From Gemmobacter aquarius (GTDB lineage: Bacteria > Pseudomonadota > Alphaproteobacteria > Rhodobacterales > Rhodobacteraceae): DNA of 64,000 nucleotides. Shown piece by piece: positions 38,224 to 47,336 of this stretch. The first letter of the stretch is position 1, and each line of letters opens with the position of its first letter. The notes beneath the pieces were generated by a model. That model worked only from the letters and a program-made list of their open reading frames with translations, was not told the DNA's origin and made no database searches. The position numbers were made by a program, and so were the translations under genes. The stretch covers positions 2,716,001 through 2,780,000 of the forward strand of contig NZ_CP028918.1 in assembly GCF_003060865.1 (NCBI RefSeq). Direction: 5' to 3'.

Positions 38224-38976
38224 ATGTATCTTCTCGGCTACAAACTGCCGGCCCTGTCTTCCCTGATCCTGTGGGCCTTGCTGTGGGAGGTGGTGGGCCA
38301 GCTGCAACTGACCTTCTTCGTCCCCCCCTTCTCCGAGGTTCTCGTCACCCTTGTCGGCCTTATCCCCACCAAGGCCTTCCTGAACGCGCTCAGGGTCACC
38401 GCCTATGCCTTCTGGGCGGGCGTGTTCTTTGCCGTCATCATCGGTATTCCGGTCGGCATCCTGATGGGCAAAAGCCGCCTGCTGGACGAGTTGCTGCTGC
38501 CTTGGGTTAACATCTTCCTGTCGGCCCCGCTGACCGCCCTTGTCCCCGTGCTGATGGTCCTCTTTGGCTTCGGCACCAAAACCGTCATCATCACCACCAC
38601 GCTTTTCGCCATCTGGATCATCATCCTGAACGCCCGCGCAGGCGTGCGCCAGATCAACCGCTCGCTCGTCGAAATGGCGCGCAGCTTCGGCGCCACGCCC
38701 ACCGATGCCTTCTTCAAGATCTACTTCTGGGCCGCCCTTCCCGAAATCCTCGGTGGCGTCCGCATCGGCGTCATCCGTGCGGTCAAGGGCGTCATCATCG
38801 GCCAGCTCCTCATCTCCATCGTCGGCTTCGGCGCGCTGTTCGAACTTTACTCGAGCAAGTTCCTCATGGCCGAATTCTGGGCCGTGCTGATCGTCCTCTT
38901 CGGTCTCGCCTTTGTGCTGTCCGAGTTCCTTGGCTTTCTCGAGCGGAAAGTGTCCTATTACGCAGCATCACGCTGA
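38224..38976 (+). CDS. ABC transporter permease, SsuC/TauC type (second of two)
   Basis: 250 residues, about six transmembrane helices, EAA loop at EMARSFGATPTDAFFKIYFW. It starts nine bases after the ATPase stop. It differs substantially from the first permease, so the pair probably arose by ancient duplication and forms a heterodimer. Confidence 0.9.
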   Translation: MYLLGYKLPALSSLILWALLWEVVGQLQLTFFVPPFSEVLVTLVGLIPTKAFLNALRVTAYAFWAGVFFAVIIGIPVGILMGKSRLLDELLLPWVNIFLSAPLTALVPVLMVLFGFGTKTVIITTTLFAIWIIILNARAGVRQINRSLVEMARSFGATPTDAFFKIYFWAALPEILGGVRIGVIRAVKGVIIGQLLISIVGFGALFELYSSKFLMAEFWAVLIVLFGLAFVLSEFLGFLERKVSYYAASR

Positions 38977-39023
38977 CGAACCCGCCCCGAAAGTGCCAAG
39001 CCCGACTGCCAAAGGAACAAGCG

Positions 39024-40571
39024 ATGACGACCACCTTGAACAGCCTGATCGCGGGCGCTGCCCCGAATGCCCGTGCCATCGGCGCTCCGGGGCGTGCATG
39101 GATGGATTACGCGGGCCTGCGCGCTCTGTCCGCACGGGTCGAACAGCAGTTGCGCGGCTTTGGCATCGGCGCCTCCGACAGGGTGGCAATCGTGCTGCCA
39201 AATGGCCCCGAAATGGCCACCGCCTTCGTTACCATCGCGCAGGCGGCGGTGACGGCCCCGCTGAACCCCGCCTATCAACAGGCCGAATACGCCTTCTACT
39301 TGGGCGACCTGCAAGCCAAGGCGCTCGTCATTCCCGCAGGCTATGACGGCCCCGCGCTCGCCGCCGCCGAACCCTTGGGCATGGTCATCCTGCGCCTGCA
39401 TGCCGATACGACCAGCCCCGCGGGCGAATTCCACCTGACCGGCCCCGCAGCCCCCACCCCCGCCGCCCAAGGCCGCCCTGATGCAGATGCGACAGCCCTC
39501 ATCCTGCACACCTCGGGCACCACATCACGCCCCAAGATCGTGCCGCTTCTCCAATCCAATCTCGCCGCCTCGGCCCGCCACATCGGCCAGTCGCTCGCCC
39601 TGACCCCCGCCGATTGCTGCCTGAACGTCATGCCGCTTTTCCACATCCACGGGCTTGTCGCGGCCGTCACAGCCTCGCTCGCGGCGGGCGGGTCGGTCTG
39701 GTGCGCGCCGGGCTTCGATGCGCTCAAATTCTTCGGCTGGATGACCGAAGCACAGCCGACATGGTATACCGCCGTCCCGACCATGCATCAGGCCATCCTG
39801 TCCCGCGCCGCCCGCAACCGCGATGTCATCGCCGCCCACCCGCTGCGCTTTTTGCGCTCCTCCTCCGCCTCGCTTCCCGCCCAAGTGATGGTAGAGCTGC
39901 AATCCACCTTCAACGCCCCCGTGATCGAGGCTTACGGCATGACCGAAGCCGCCCACCAGATGGCCTGCAACCCCCTGCCGCCCCGCGCGCAAAAGCCCGG
40001 CTCGGTCGGCATCGCCGCAGGCCCCCTGCTCCGCATCGCGCACGAAGTCGAAAACCGCCTGACGGATGGCACCGGCGAGGTGGTGATTTCCGGCCCCAAC
40101 GTCACGCCGGGCTATGAAGGCAACCCCGATGCCAACGCCAAGAACTTCTTCGAGGCCGATGGCCTGCGCTGGTTCCGCACCGGCGATCAGGGTGCGCTCG
40201 ACGACGAAGGCTACCTGCGCCTGACGGGCCGGCTGAAAGAGATCATCAACCGTGGCGGCGAAAAGATCAGCCCGCTCGAGGTTGACGGCGTGCTTCTCGA
40301 TCACCCCGCCGTGCAGCAGGTCGTGGCCTTCGCCATGCCCCACGCCAAACTCGGCGAAGAGGTCGCCGCCGCCGTCGTCCTGCGCGAAGGCCACAGCGCC
40401 ACCGAACGCGAAATCCGCGATTTCGCCGCCACCCGCATGGCCGATTTCAAGGTTCCGCGCCGCGTGGTGATCCTCGATGAAATCCCCAAGGGCGCCACGG
40501 GCAAACTGCAACGCATCGGGCTTGCAGAAAAGCTGGGCCTCGGCACCCAGTCCGCAGGCGGGGCGGCGTAA
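39024..40571 (+). CDS. AMP-forming acyl-CoA ligase, possibly oxalyl-CoA synthetase-like
   Basis: 515 residues of the ANL superfamily. Adenylation motifs: LHTSGTTSRPKIVPL (A3), EAYGMTEAAHQM (A5), WFRTGDQGALDDEGYL (A7), GRLKEIINRGGEKISPLEVD (A8) and the C-terminal GATGKLQR with the catalytic Lys. Overall layout recalls oxalate-CoA ligase and other short-chain acid ligases; substrate is not certain. AAAGGAACAAGCG precedes the ATG. It lies directly after the ABC importer, so it may activate the imported acid. Confidence 0.88.
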   Translation: MTTTLNSLIAGAAPNARAIGAPGRAWMDYAGLRALSARVEQQLRGFGIGASDRVAIVLPNGPEMATAFVTIAQAAVTAPLNPAYQQAEYAFYLGDLQAKALVIPAGYDGPALAAAEPLGMVILRLHADTTSPAGEFHLTGPAAPTPAAQGRPDADATALILHTSGTTSRPKIVPLLQSNLAASARHIGQSLALTPADCCLNVMPLFHIHGLVAAVTASLAAGGSVWCAPGFDALKFFGWMTEAQPTWYTAVPTMHQAILSRAARNRDVIAAHPLRFLRSSSASLPAQVMVELQSTFNAPVIEAYGMTEAAHQMACNPLPPRAQKPGSVGIAAGPLLRIAHEVENRLTDGTGEVVISGPNVTPGYEGNPDANAKNFFEADGLRWFRTGDQGALDDEGYLRLTGRLKEIINRGGEKISPLEVDGVLLDHPAVQQVVAFAMPHAKLGEEVAAAVVLREGHSATEREIRDFAATRMADFKVPRRVVILDEIPKGATGKLQRIGLAEKLGLGTQSAGGAA

Positions 40572-40575
40572 ACCC

Positions 40576-41553
40576 ATGAAGATCTGCATCTTCGGCGCAG
40601 GCGCCATCGGCGGCTACATGGCCGTCAAACTCGCCCAAGCCGGGGCCGATGTCTGCATCGTCGCCCGCGGCCCGCATCTGGCGGCGATCCAGTCCAAAGG
40701 CCTGACCCTGCTGGAAGAAGGCCAAGCCCCCGTCACCGTGCCTGTCCGCGCCAGCGCCGACCCTGCCGACTTCGGCCCGCAGGATTACGTGATCGTCACG
40801 CTCAAGGCCCATTCCGTCCCGCCCGTGGTCGCCGCCATGCAACCCCTGATCGGCCCTGACAGCACCATCGTCAGCGGCGTAAACGGCGTGCCATGGTGGT
40901 ATTTCCACAAGATCGGCGGCGCCTTGGAAGGCACGCGCCTCTCAAGCGTCGATCCGGGCAACCTGCAATGGAACGGCTTCGGCCCCGACCGCGTTCTGGG
41001 CTGCGTCGTCTATCCAGCGGCCGAGGTCAGCGAACCCGGCACCATCCGCCATATCGAAGGCAACCGCTTCTCGCTCGGCGAACCCGACGGCAGCAAATCC
41101 CCCCGCGCCACCGCCCTGTCGCAAGCCCTGCAAGCCGCAGGGTTGAAAGCCCCCGTCCGCCCCCGCTTGCGCGACGAAATCTGGGTCAAGCTCTGGGGCA
41201 ACCTGTCCTTCAACCCTATATCGGCCCTGACCCATGCCACGCTCGAGGTGCTTTGCACCGATCCCGGCACCCGCGATGTCGCCCGCCGCATGATGGTCGA
41301 GGCGCAGGAAATCGCCGAAAAGCTGGGCGTCACCTTCCCCATCGACGTCGAACGGCGCATCGATGGCGGCGCGGCGGTCGGCGCGCACCGCACCTCGATG
41401 CTGCAAGACCTCGACGCAGGCCGCCCGCTGGAAATCGACGCGCTGGTCCGCTCGGTGCAGGAACTCGGCCATATCACAGGCACGCCAACCCCCACCATCG
41501 ACACCGTGCTCGCCCTCGTCACCCTGCGCGCCCGAACCGCCGGGGTCTACTGA
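40576..41553 (+). CDS. Ketopantoate reductase (PanE/ApbA) family oxidoreductase
   Basis: 325 residues. The NADP-binding GAGAIGGYMA is at residues 7-16. The catalytic Lys and substrate-binding Asn lie in WVKLWGNLSFNPISAL, and the C-terminal GAHRTSMLQDLDAGRPLEID is the second family signature. True PanE makes pantoate for CoA synthesis, but position at the end of a catabolic/transport operon, four bases after the ligase gene, suggests reduction of another 2-keto acid. Confidence 0.88.
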   Translation: MKICIFGAGAIGGYMAVKLAQAGADVCIVARGPHLAAIQSKGLTLLEEGQAPVTVPVRASADPADFGPQDYVIVTLKAHSVPPVVAAMQPLIGPDSTIVSGVNGVPWWYFHKIGGALEGTRLSSVDPGNLQWNGFGPDRVLGCVVYPAAEVSEPGTIRHIEGNRFSLGEPDGSKSPRATALSQALQAAGLKAPVRPRLRDEIWVKLWGNLSFNPISALTHATLEVLCTDPGTRDVARRMMVEAQEIAEKLGVTFPIDVERRIDGGAAVGAHRTSMLQDLDAGRPLEIDALVRSVQELGHITGTPTPTIDTVLALVTLRARTAGVY

Positions 41554-41570
41554 ACCCGCCCGCGTTCGGC

Positions 41571-44108
41571 CTACATCAGGCGCGGCAGCCCTGCCAGCAG
41601 CGCGACCGTCAAGACCACCGTCACCAGCACAAAATGCCACAACAGCGCGATATTCCACAAAACCGCGTCATAGCGCGGCGTGATCGCCCCGAAGACCAGC
41701 CCGACAAAGGCAAAGCCCTGCGCGACCGCCCCCAGCACCAGATGCGCCACCGTCCAGATCACGATGGCCCAAAGCATCGCCGGATAGACATGCAGGGTCG
41801 GGTCCAACCCGTTCACCCGAAGCGACCAAAGCAATGCCGCAGCCCCCGCGACCGAAGCCAAGGCAGCCACGGCCAGACACAGCGCCGCCGCAACACCGCG
41901 CCCGCCCTTGTTCAGCCTGCGGGCAGCCACCGTCAGCCCCCACGCAGCAAAAACCGCGCCCAGCGCCGCCAGCGCAAAGACCGCCTCGGCATGCGCTGCC
42001 CCTTCGGGCGGAAAATCGGGCCGCGCAGTCCAGTAATAGAACACTCCGAAGATCAGGCTGACAAAAGCCGTCGCATCCGCGATCATCGTAATGCACACCG
42101 CCCACCAGCCCACCGAAGCCGGACCCGACGCATAAAGCGGCAAGGTCAGCCCCAGCCCCGCATCCTTGCTTTCGGCCTCGGGGTGGCGGGCAATCCCCTG
42201 ATAAAGCCACACCAGCACCGCCCCCACCGCACCCGCCGCCGAAACTCCGGCCAGCACATACATGTGGAACACCGGCAAGATGAACGCGCCCCCCGTGAAC
42301 CCCGCCGCCACCAGCGTGATCCAGGCCGACCCCGGCAAGCGATGCACCTGCACAGGCGTCGCATCGATGACCGATGTGACCATCGTCTCGCGCAGCCCCT
42401 CGGGCGCGTCGGGCAGATAGTAGCGCCCCTTGCGGATACGCTCCTGAAACCGCTTTTCCTGCCACAGCGGATAGCGGTGATCGACGTATGGGATCGACCG
42501 TATCCCCCACCGCTCGTCGGTTTCCCCCGCCCATTCCAGCGTTCCGGCCTGCCACGGATTGCTTCCCGCATCGGCCTTGCCGCGCAGCGGGCGCACCAAC
42601 TCCCACGCCAGCACGGCAAACCCTGCCGCGATGACAAAGGACGCCACGGTCGACAGCATGTTCAGCCCGTCCCACCCCAGTCCGGCAGGATAGGTGAACA
42701 CCCGCCGTGGCATGCCGATCAATCCGGTCAGATGCATCGGCAGAAACGCAAGGTTGAACCCCGAAAACACCAGCCAGAAGGCAAGGCGGCAGGCCCTCGG
42801 GGACAGAAGTTTGCCCGTAACGGCGGGATAGAAATAGATCGCCCCCGCGATGACCGGAAAGACAAAGCCGCCAAACAGCGTGTAATGCAGATGCGCCACA
42901 ACGAAATACGTGTCATGCGCCTGCCAGTCGAAGGGCGCTATCGCCACCATCACCCCCGTCAACCCGCCCGCCGTAAAGATCGCAAGTGACCCCGCGATCC
43001 ACAGCATCGGGGGGATCATCCTGACCCGCCCCGCAAGCAACGTGGCGACAAAGCAGAACAACTGGATCCCCGTCGGAAACACCACCGCCTCGGACGCCGC
43101 CGAAAAGAACCCGACCGAGATCGTCGGCAACCCCGTGGTGAACATGTGATGCACCCACAGGCCAAAGCTCAGAAAGCCGGTACCCACCGCCGACAGCACC
43201 ACCCACGAATAACCCACCATCGGCGTCCGCGCCGCCGTCGGCACGATCATCGCAGCCAAGGCGACCGAGGGCAGGAAGATGATGTAAACCTCGGGATGGC
43301 CGAATATCCAGAAGAGGTGCTGCCACAAAAGCGGATCGCCACCCCGCGCAGGGTCGAAGAACGGCCAATCGAAACTGCGCTGCAACTCGAACAGGAAATC
43401 CCCCGCGATCAGCGGCGGAAAGGCGAACAGGATCATCACCCCCACCACCAGCACATACCACGCATAAAGCGGGATAAGGTTCAGCCGCATCCCCGGCGGG
43501 CGGCACTTCAAGACGCCCACGATCAACTCCACCGCCGCCGCGATCGAGGCGACCTCGATGAAACTCAATCCCAGCAACCAGACATCCGCGCCCACCCCTT
43601 TCTCGGCCGTGGCCAGCGGCGGATACATGAACCACCCCGAACTTGGCGCGGCATCGAACAGCACCGAGCCAAGCACAAAGACCCCGCCGATCAGGAAACA
43701 CCAGTAGCCAAAGGACGACAGGCGCGGAAACGGCAGGTCGCGGGCCGAGAGGAACGCGGGCAAAAGCAGGATCGACACCGCCTCGAACATCGGCACGGCG
43801 AACAGGAACATCATCGCCGACCCGTGCATGGTGAAGAACTGGTTGTAACGGTCCGCCGACAGAAAGCTGTTCTCCGGCACCGCCAACTGCACCCGCATCA
43901 ACAACGCCAGCACCCCCGCCGCCAGCATGAAGACAAAGCAGGTCAGCGTGTACCAGATGCCGATGGACAGGTTGTTCACATCCGACCAATAGCGCCAGCC
44001 CGTGGGCGCGGCCCAGACCCGCCGCAGCCGTTCGTCCTGTGCGCGGCGCAGATCGCCCGGCACCTCTTCGGACAGCATCGCTTCGGTCGGGGGGAACACG
44101 CCCTTCAT
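41571..44108 (-). CDS. Cytochrome c oxidase subunit I fused to subunit III
   Basis: 845 residues. The first 560 are a haem-copper oxidase subunit I: GSAMMFLFAVP with a haem ligand, IFGHPEVYIIF with the CuB His and cross-linked Tyr, HHMFTTG with the other CuB His residues, and AHLHYTLFGGFVFP with the haem ligands. The last 280 residues add about seven helices of subunit III type (WWAVCITMIADATAFVSLIF, GAVAQGFAFVGLVF). Fusions of I and III occur in coxN-type and caa3-type oxidases. Its start overlaps the subunit II stop by four bases. Confidence 0.92.
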   Translation of the reverse strand: MKGVFPPTEAMLSEEVPGDLRRAQDERLRRVWAAPTGWRYWSDVNNLSIGIWYTLTCFVFMLAAGVLALLMRVQLAVPENSFLSADRYNQFFTMHGSAMMFLFAVPMFEAVSILLLPAFLSARDLPFPRLSSFGYWCFLIGGVFVLGSVLFDAAPSSGWFMYPPLATAEKGVGADVWLLGLSFIEVASIAAAVELIVGVLKCRPPGMRLNLIPLYAWYVLVVGVMILFAFPPLIAGDFLFELQRSFDWPFFDPARGGDPLLWQHLFWIFGHPEVYIIFLPSVALAAMIVPTAARTPMVGYSWVVLSAVGTGFLSFGLWVHHMFTTGLPTISVGFFSAASEAVVFPTGIQLFCFVATLLAGRVRMIPPMLWIAGSLAIFTAGGLTGVMVAIAPFDWQAHDTYFVVAHLHYTLFGGFVFPVIAGAIYFYPAVTGKLLSPRACRLAFWLVFSGFNLAFLPMHLTGLIGMPRRVFTYPAGLGWDGLNMLSTVASFVIAAGFAVLAWELVRPLRGKADAGSNPWQAGTLEWAGETDERWGIRSIPYVDHRYPLWQEKRFQERIRKGRYYLPDAPEGLRETMVTSVIDATPVQVHRLPGSAWITLVAAGFTGGAFILPVFHMYVLAGVSAAGAVGAVLVWLYQGIARHPEAESKDAGLGLTLPLYASGPASVGWWAVCITMIADATAFVSLIFGVFYYWTARPDFPPEGAAHAEAVFALAALGAVFAAWGLTVAARRLNKGGRGVAAALCLAVAALASVAGAAALLWSLRVNGLDPTLHVYPAMLWAIVIWTVAHLVLGAVAQGFAFVGLVFGAITPRYDAVLWNIALLWHFVLVTVVLTVALLAGLPRLM

Positions 44109-45079
44109 TCCAGCCCCCGCAGCCAGACGGCCAGCCGCTGCATATCCTGTGGCGTCATATGGTCATAGGCGGGCATCGCCACACCGGGCTTGAACGCCTG
44201 CGGCGCACGCAGCCAGTCGGCGACTGCCTCTGGCGTCATCGGGAGCACGCCCGCCCCAAGCGTCATCCGGCTGCCCAGATGGGTCAGGTCAGGCCCGACC
44301 GCCCCCCGCGCCCCGGTCCCGCGCAGCGTATGACACCCCCCGCAGCCCTGCGCCTGAAACAGCCCGAACCCCGCATCCGTGACGCCAGCGCCCAGACCGC
44401 CCGCCTGCGCCTCAAGCCAATTGTCGAACTCCCCCGGCTCCATCGCCACGACATCAAGCGCCATCATCGCATGCGACAGTCCGCAGAATTCGGCGCATTG
44501 CCCCCGCCACACCCCTGCCCGCACCGGATGCAGCGACATGCGGTTCACACGGCCCGGAACGATATCCATCTTGCCGCCCAGCGCCGGAATCCACAGCGCA
44601 TGGATCACCTCGCGCCCGACCAGCTCGATCTCGGTGCGCTGCCCCACCGGCAAGCGGATCTCGTTGGCCGAAACCACCGGAGCAGTCGCCCCCTTCGGCC
44701 AGTATTCCACCCGCCACCACCAGCTTTCCCCCGTTACCGTCACCCGCAGGCCTGTCCCCGCCGCCCGCTGGTCCGGCATTACCGAAAGGCCATAGGCCAA
44801 CAGTGGCGTCAGCACGACCAGCGGTAGTGCGATCCCGCCCAGCCCGATCAACCGCCCCGCCCCCTTGCGCGACAGGGGGCGCGACTTGCCGCGCGTGGCA
44901 TAAAGGAAAGCGCCGTTCATCCCGACCCACAGCAGCGCGGCCCCGCCAAGCATCCAGTAAAACAGCTGCGAAAGCTGCATGGCATCGGCCCCGCCATCCG
45001 AAAAGACCGACTGCACGCCAGTGCAGCCCGACGCGGCAAAAGCCGGAACAGCCATGCAGATGCTTGCCCTGATCGACAT
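44105..45079 (-). CDS. Cytochrome c oxidase subunit II with C-terminal cytochrome c domain
   Basis: About 324 residues from ATG 45079; an ATG four codons upstream abuts the GAGGGG Shine-Dalgarno and is less likely. A lipoprotein signal (AASGC near residue 18) precedes two transmembrane helices. The CuA site is QCAEFCGLSHAMM, with the electron-entry motif GESWWWRVEYWP upstream. A class I cytochrome c domain follows, with haem motif CGGCH and the axial Met in PGVAMPAYDHM. This makes the enzyme a caa3-type oxidase. No haem-assembly gene is adjacent. Confidence 0.92.
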   Translation of the reverse strand: MSIRASICMAVPAFAASGCTGVQSVFSDGGADAMQLSQLFYWMLGGAALLWVGMNGAFLYATRGKSRPLSRKGAGRLIGLGGIALPLVVLTPLLAYGLSVMPDQRAAGTGLRVTVTGESWWWRVEYWPKGATAPVVSANEIRLPVGQRTEIELVGREVIHALWIPALGGKMDIVPGRVNRMSLHPVRAGVWRGQCAEFCGLSHAMMALDVVAMEPGEFDNWLEAQAGGLGAGVTDAGFGLFQAQGCGGCHTLRGTGARGAVGPDLTHLGSRMTLGAGVLPMTPEAVADWLRAPQAFKPGVAMPAYDHMTPQDMQRLAVWLRGLE

Positions 45080-45368
45080 CGGCCAGATCATCCCCTCGCA
45101 GGCTTTGCGCGCGCGGGCCCATCCGCACGCTCTGCAAACGGTTCAACTCCACCCGTCTACGCAAAGCGAACCCCTCCGGTTCCGGCAGGGTTCCACCCGG
45201 CACCGGCCGCCCACCCATCCCCCGCAAACGAAAGCAGTGCATCGCCAAAAGACAGGTCAGATACGATTTCGCATCAAGGCCTCTCCTTGGACATCCGACC
45301 CGATCCTTTGCCCGTGTTGACCGCCAACCACCCCGACCCGACAAGAGATGCCATAGGAGAAAACCACC

Positions 45369-46118
45369 ATGTGCACCGACTGCAACGACACGAACGCGCC
45401 CCGCGCAGACCGCCGCCAGTTCCTCGGCCTCGCCGCCATGCTTGCCGGAGGCGCCGCTCTCTCGCTGACGGCAGGCCGCGCCTTGGCCGATGAATGCGCG
45501 CCCTTTCTGGCCGACGCGCAGGCAGCCACGACGCCCGATCAGGCGATCCAGCTTCTGGCCGACGGCAACGCCCGCTTCGCCGCCAACGCATCGCTGCATT
45601 GCGACCTTTTGGGCGAAATGAAGGCCACCGCCGAAAAGCAGACCCCCTTCGCCTGCGTTCTGGCCTGCATCGACTCGCGCTCGGCCCCCGAACTGGTGTT
45701 CGACCAGCAGATCGGTGACCTCTTCGTCGCCCGCGTCGCCGGTAACCTGCCCACGACCGAGGTATTGGGCAGCTTCGAATACGCCACCAAGGTCGCCGGA
45801 ACCAAAGCCATCGTCGTGCTCGGCCACAGCCATTGCGGCGCGGTCAAGGGCGCGGTCGACAAGGCCGATGTGGGTGCCAACCTGACCACGCTGCTCGACG
45901 CCATCGAACCCGCCATCGCCGCCACCCCGCTCACTGGCGAGCGGTCGTCGAAAAACCACGAATTCGTCGAGGCCGTCGCCGAAACCAACGTCCGCATGGC
46001 CGTGGCCGCCATGACGGCCAACAGCCCTGTCCTCGCCGACCTCGTCGCGGCAGGCGCCCTCAAGATCGTCGGTGCGCTTTACGACATCGAAACCGGCAAG
46101 GTCAGCTTCCTCGCCTGA
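45369..46118 (+). CDS. Tat-exported beta-class carbonic anhydrase
   Basis: 249 residues. The N terminus carries a twin-arginine signal (DRRQFLGLAAML, then a hydrophobic run to about residue 41), so folding and zinc insertion occur before export to the periplasm. Zinc ligands and dyad are seen as CIDSRSAPE and HSHCGAVKG, typical of beta-carbonic anhydrases. It interconverts CO2 and bicarbonate. AGGAG lies upstream of the ATG. It is divergent from the oxidase genes across a 290-base gap. Confidence 0.93.
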   Translation: MCTDCNDTNAPRADRRQFLGLAAMLAGGAALSLTAGRALADECAPFLADAQAATTPDQAIQLLADGNARFAANASLHCDLLGEMKATAEKQTPFACVLACIDSRSAPELVFDQQIGDLFVARVAGNLPTTEVLGSFEYATKVAGTKAIVVLGHSHCGAVKGAVDKADVGANLTTLLDAIEPAIAATPLTGERSSKNHEFVEAVAETNVRMAVAAMTANSPVLADLVAAGALKIVGALYDIETGKVSFLA

Positions 46119-46251
46119 TCCCGACAGCGCGGCGGCCCTCCCCTCGGGGCCGCCGCGCACCCCCTTTCCAGCCAGCACTTCCTTGTGGCCCCCACGCGCT
46201 GCGCTATCGTCGGCGCAAAGCCTTAACGGGACGCAGGGCACAGCCAGCCGC

Positions 46252-47265
46252 ATGACCGCGCTCAAGAAATACCAGCGGCTCGAAAGCCCCGGCCTGTGGC
46301 GTGACAGGCAGGATGCCCAGCGCCGCGAAGTCGTCGTGGCCTTCCGCAACGCGACACTCGTCCTGACCGATCCACGCACCGACCGGCCCTTCACCCATTG
46401 GTCGCTTCCCGCGATCATCCGGCTCAACGCCGGCGCGCTGCCTGCGCTTTACGCGCCCGCCCCCGATGGCGACGAAACGCTGGAAATAGACGACCCCGAC
46501 ATGATCGCCGCCCTCGAAACCGTGCTCGGCTCGGTCAAGCGGCGCACGCCCCGTCCCGGCCGCTTGCGCGGCACGCTTATCGGCGGCCTTACCCTCGGCA
46601 TCCTTACCGTCGGGGTGATCTTCCTGCCCGACGCGCTCCTGCGCCATACCGCCAGCATGCTGCCCTTTTCCATGCGCGAGACAATCGGTCAGGCCGCACT
46701 CGCCGATGTGGTCCGACTGACCGGCAAACCCTGCACCTCGCCCTTGGGCGACCGCGCACTCGACCTTTTGTCCGAACGCCTCTTTGGCGGCGGCGGCCCG
46801 CAGCTTCTCGTGCTGCGCGAGGGGATGAAGGGCGCCGCCCACCTGCCGGGCAACATCGTCCTTCTGTCGCAAGCCAGCTTGAACACCCCGCTTCCCGAAG
46901 CGCCCGCAGGCTTTGCACTGGCCGAAAACCTGCGCGCCGCGACGACCGATCCCGTGCTTGCGCTTCTGGCCCATGCCGGACTATCGGCCACCGTCCGCCT
47001 GCTCACCACCGGCACCCTGCCGCAGGGCGCTACCGCAGGCTACGGCGAGGTGCTCTTGCAATCGCCACCCGGGCCGCTTGCCGACGAAGCCCTGCTCGCC
47101 GCTTTCGAAAAGGCTGCTGTCTCCTCGGCCCCCTACGCCTATGCGCTCGACCCCAGCGGCGAAACCAGCCTCCCCCTGATCGAGGCCGACCCCTACCGCA
47201 GCGGCAGCCCGCGCGCCCTGTTGAACGCCGAAGACTGGAACAGCCTAAAGTCGATCTGCCAATGA
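46252..47265 (+). CDS. Membrane-anchored protein of unknown function
   Basis: 337 residues from ATG 46252 (MTALKKYQRLESPGLWRD). A soluble N-terminal domain of about 100 residues resembles a PH-like or small beta-domain. One transmembrane helix (about 107-127, TLIGGLTLGILTVGVIF) and a C-terminal part of about 210 residues follow, the latter reminiscent of membrane-bound metallopeptidase-like folds but without an HExxH motif. I recall similar hypothetical proteins in Rhodobacteraceae; the function is unknown. A strong hairpin terminator follows. Confidence 0.8.
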   Translation: MTALKKYQRLESPGLWRDRQDAQRREVVVAFRNATLVLTDPRTDRPFTHWSLPAIIRLNAGALPALYAPAPDGDETLEIDDPDMIAALETVLGSVKRRTPRPGRLRGTLIGGLTLGILTVGVIFLPDALLRHTASMLPFSMRETIGQAALADVVRLTGKPCTSPLGDRALDLLSERLFGGGGPQLLVLREGMKGAAHLPGNIVLLSQASLNTPLPEAPAGFALAENLRAATTDPVLALLAHAGLSATVRLLTTGTLPQGATAGYGEVLLQSPPGPLADEALLAAFEKAAVSSAPYAYALDPSGETSLPLIEADPYRSGSPRALLNAEDWNSLKSICQ

Positions 47266-47268
47266 AAA

Positions 47269-47292
47269 GACCCCCCGTTTGGACCGGGGGGC
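47269..47292. terminator. Bidirectional terminator between convergent genes
   Basis: CCCCCCG (47271-47277) pairs with CGGGGGG (47285-47291) around a 7-base loop, directly after the stop of the plus-strand gene. A second short palindrome AAAGAC-CG-TCTTT follows near 47303. The position between convergent genes supports a shared terminator. Confidence 0.6.
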
Positions 47293-47336
47293 CTGCTTCT
47301 TGAAAGACCGTCTTTAATTCTGCCCGACGATTTGCA

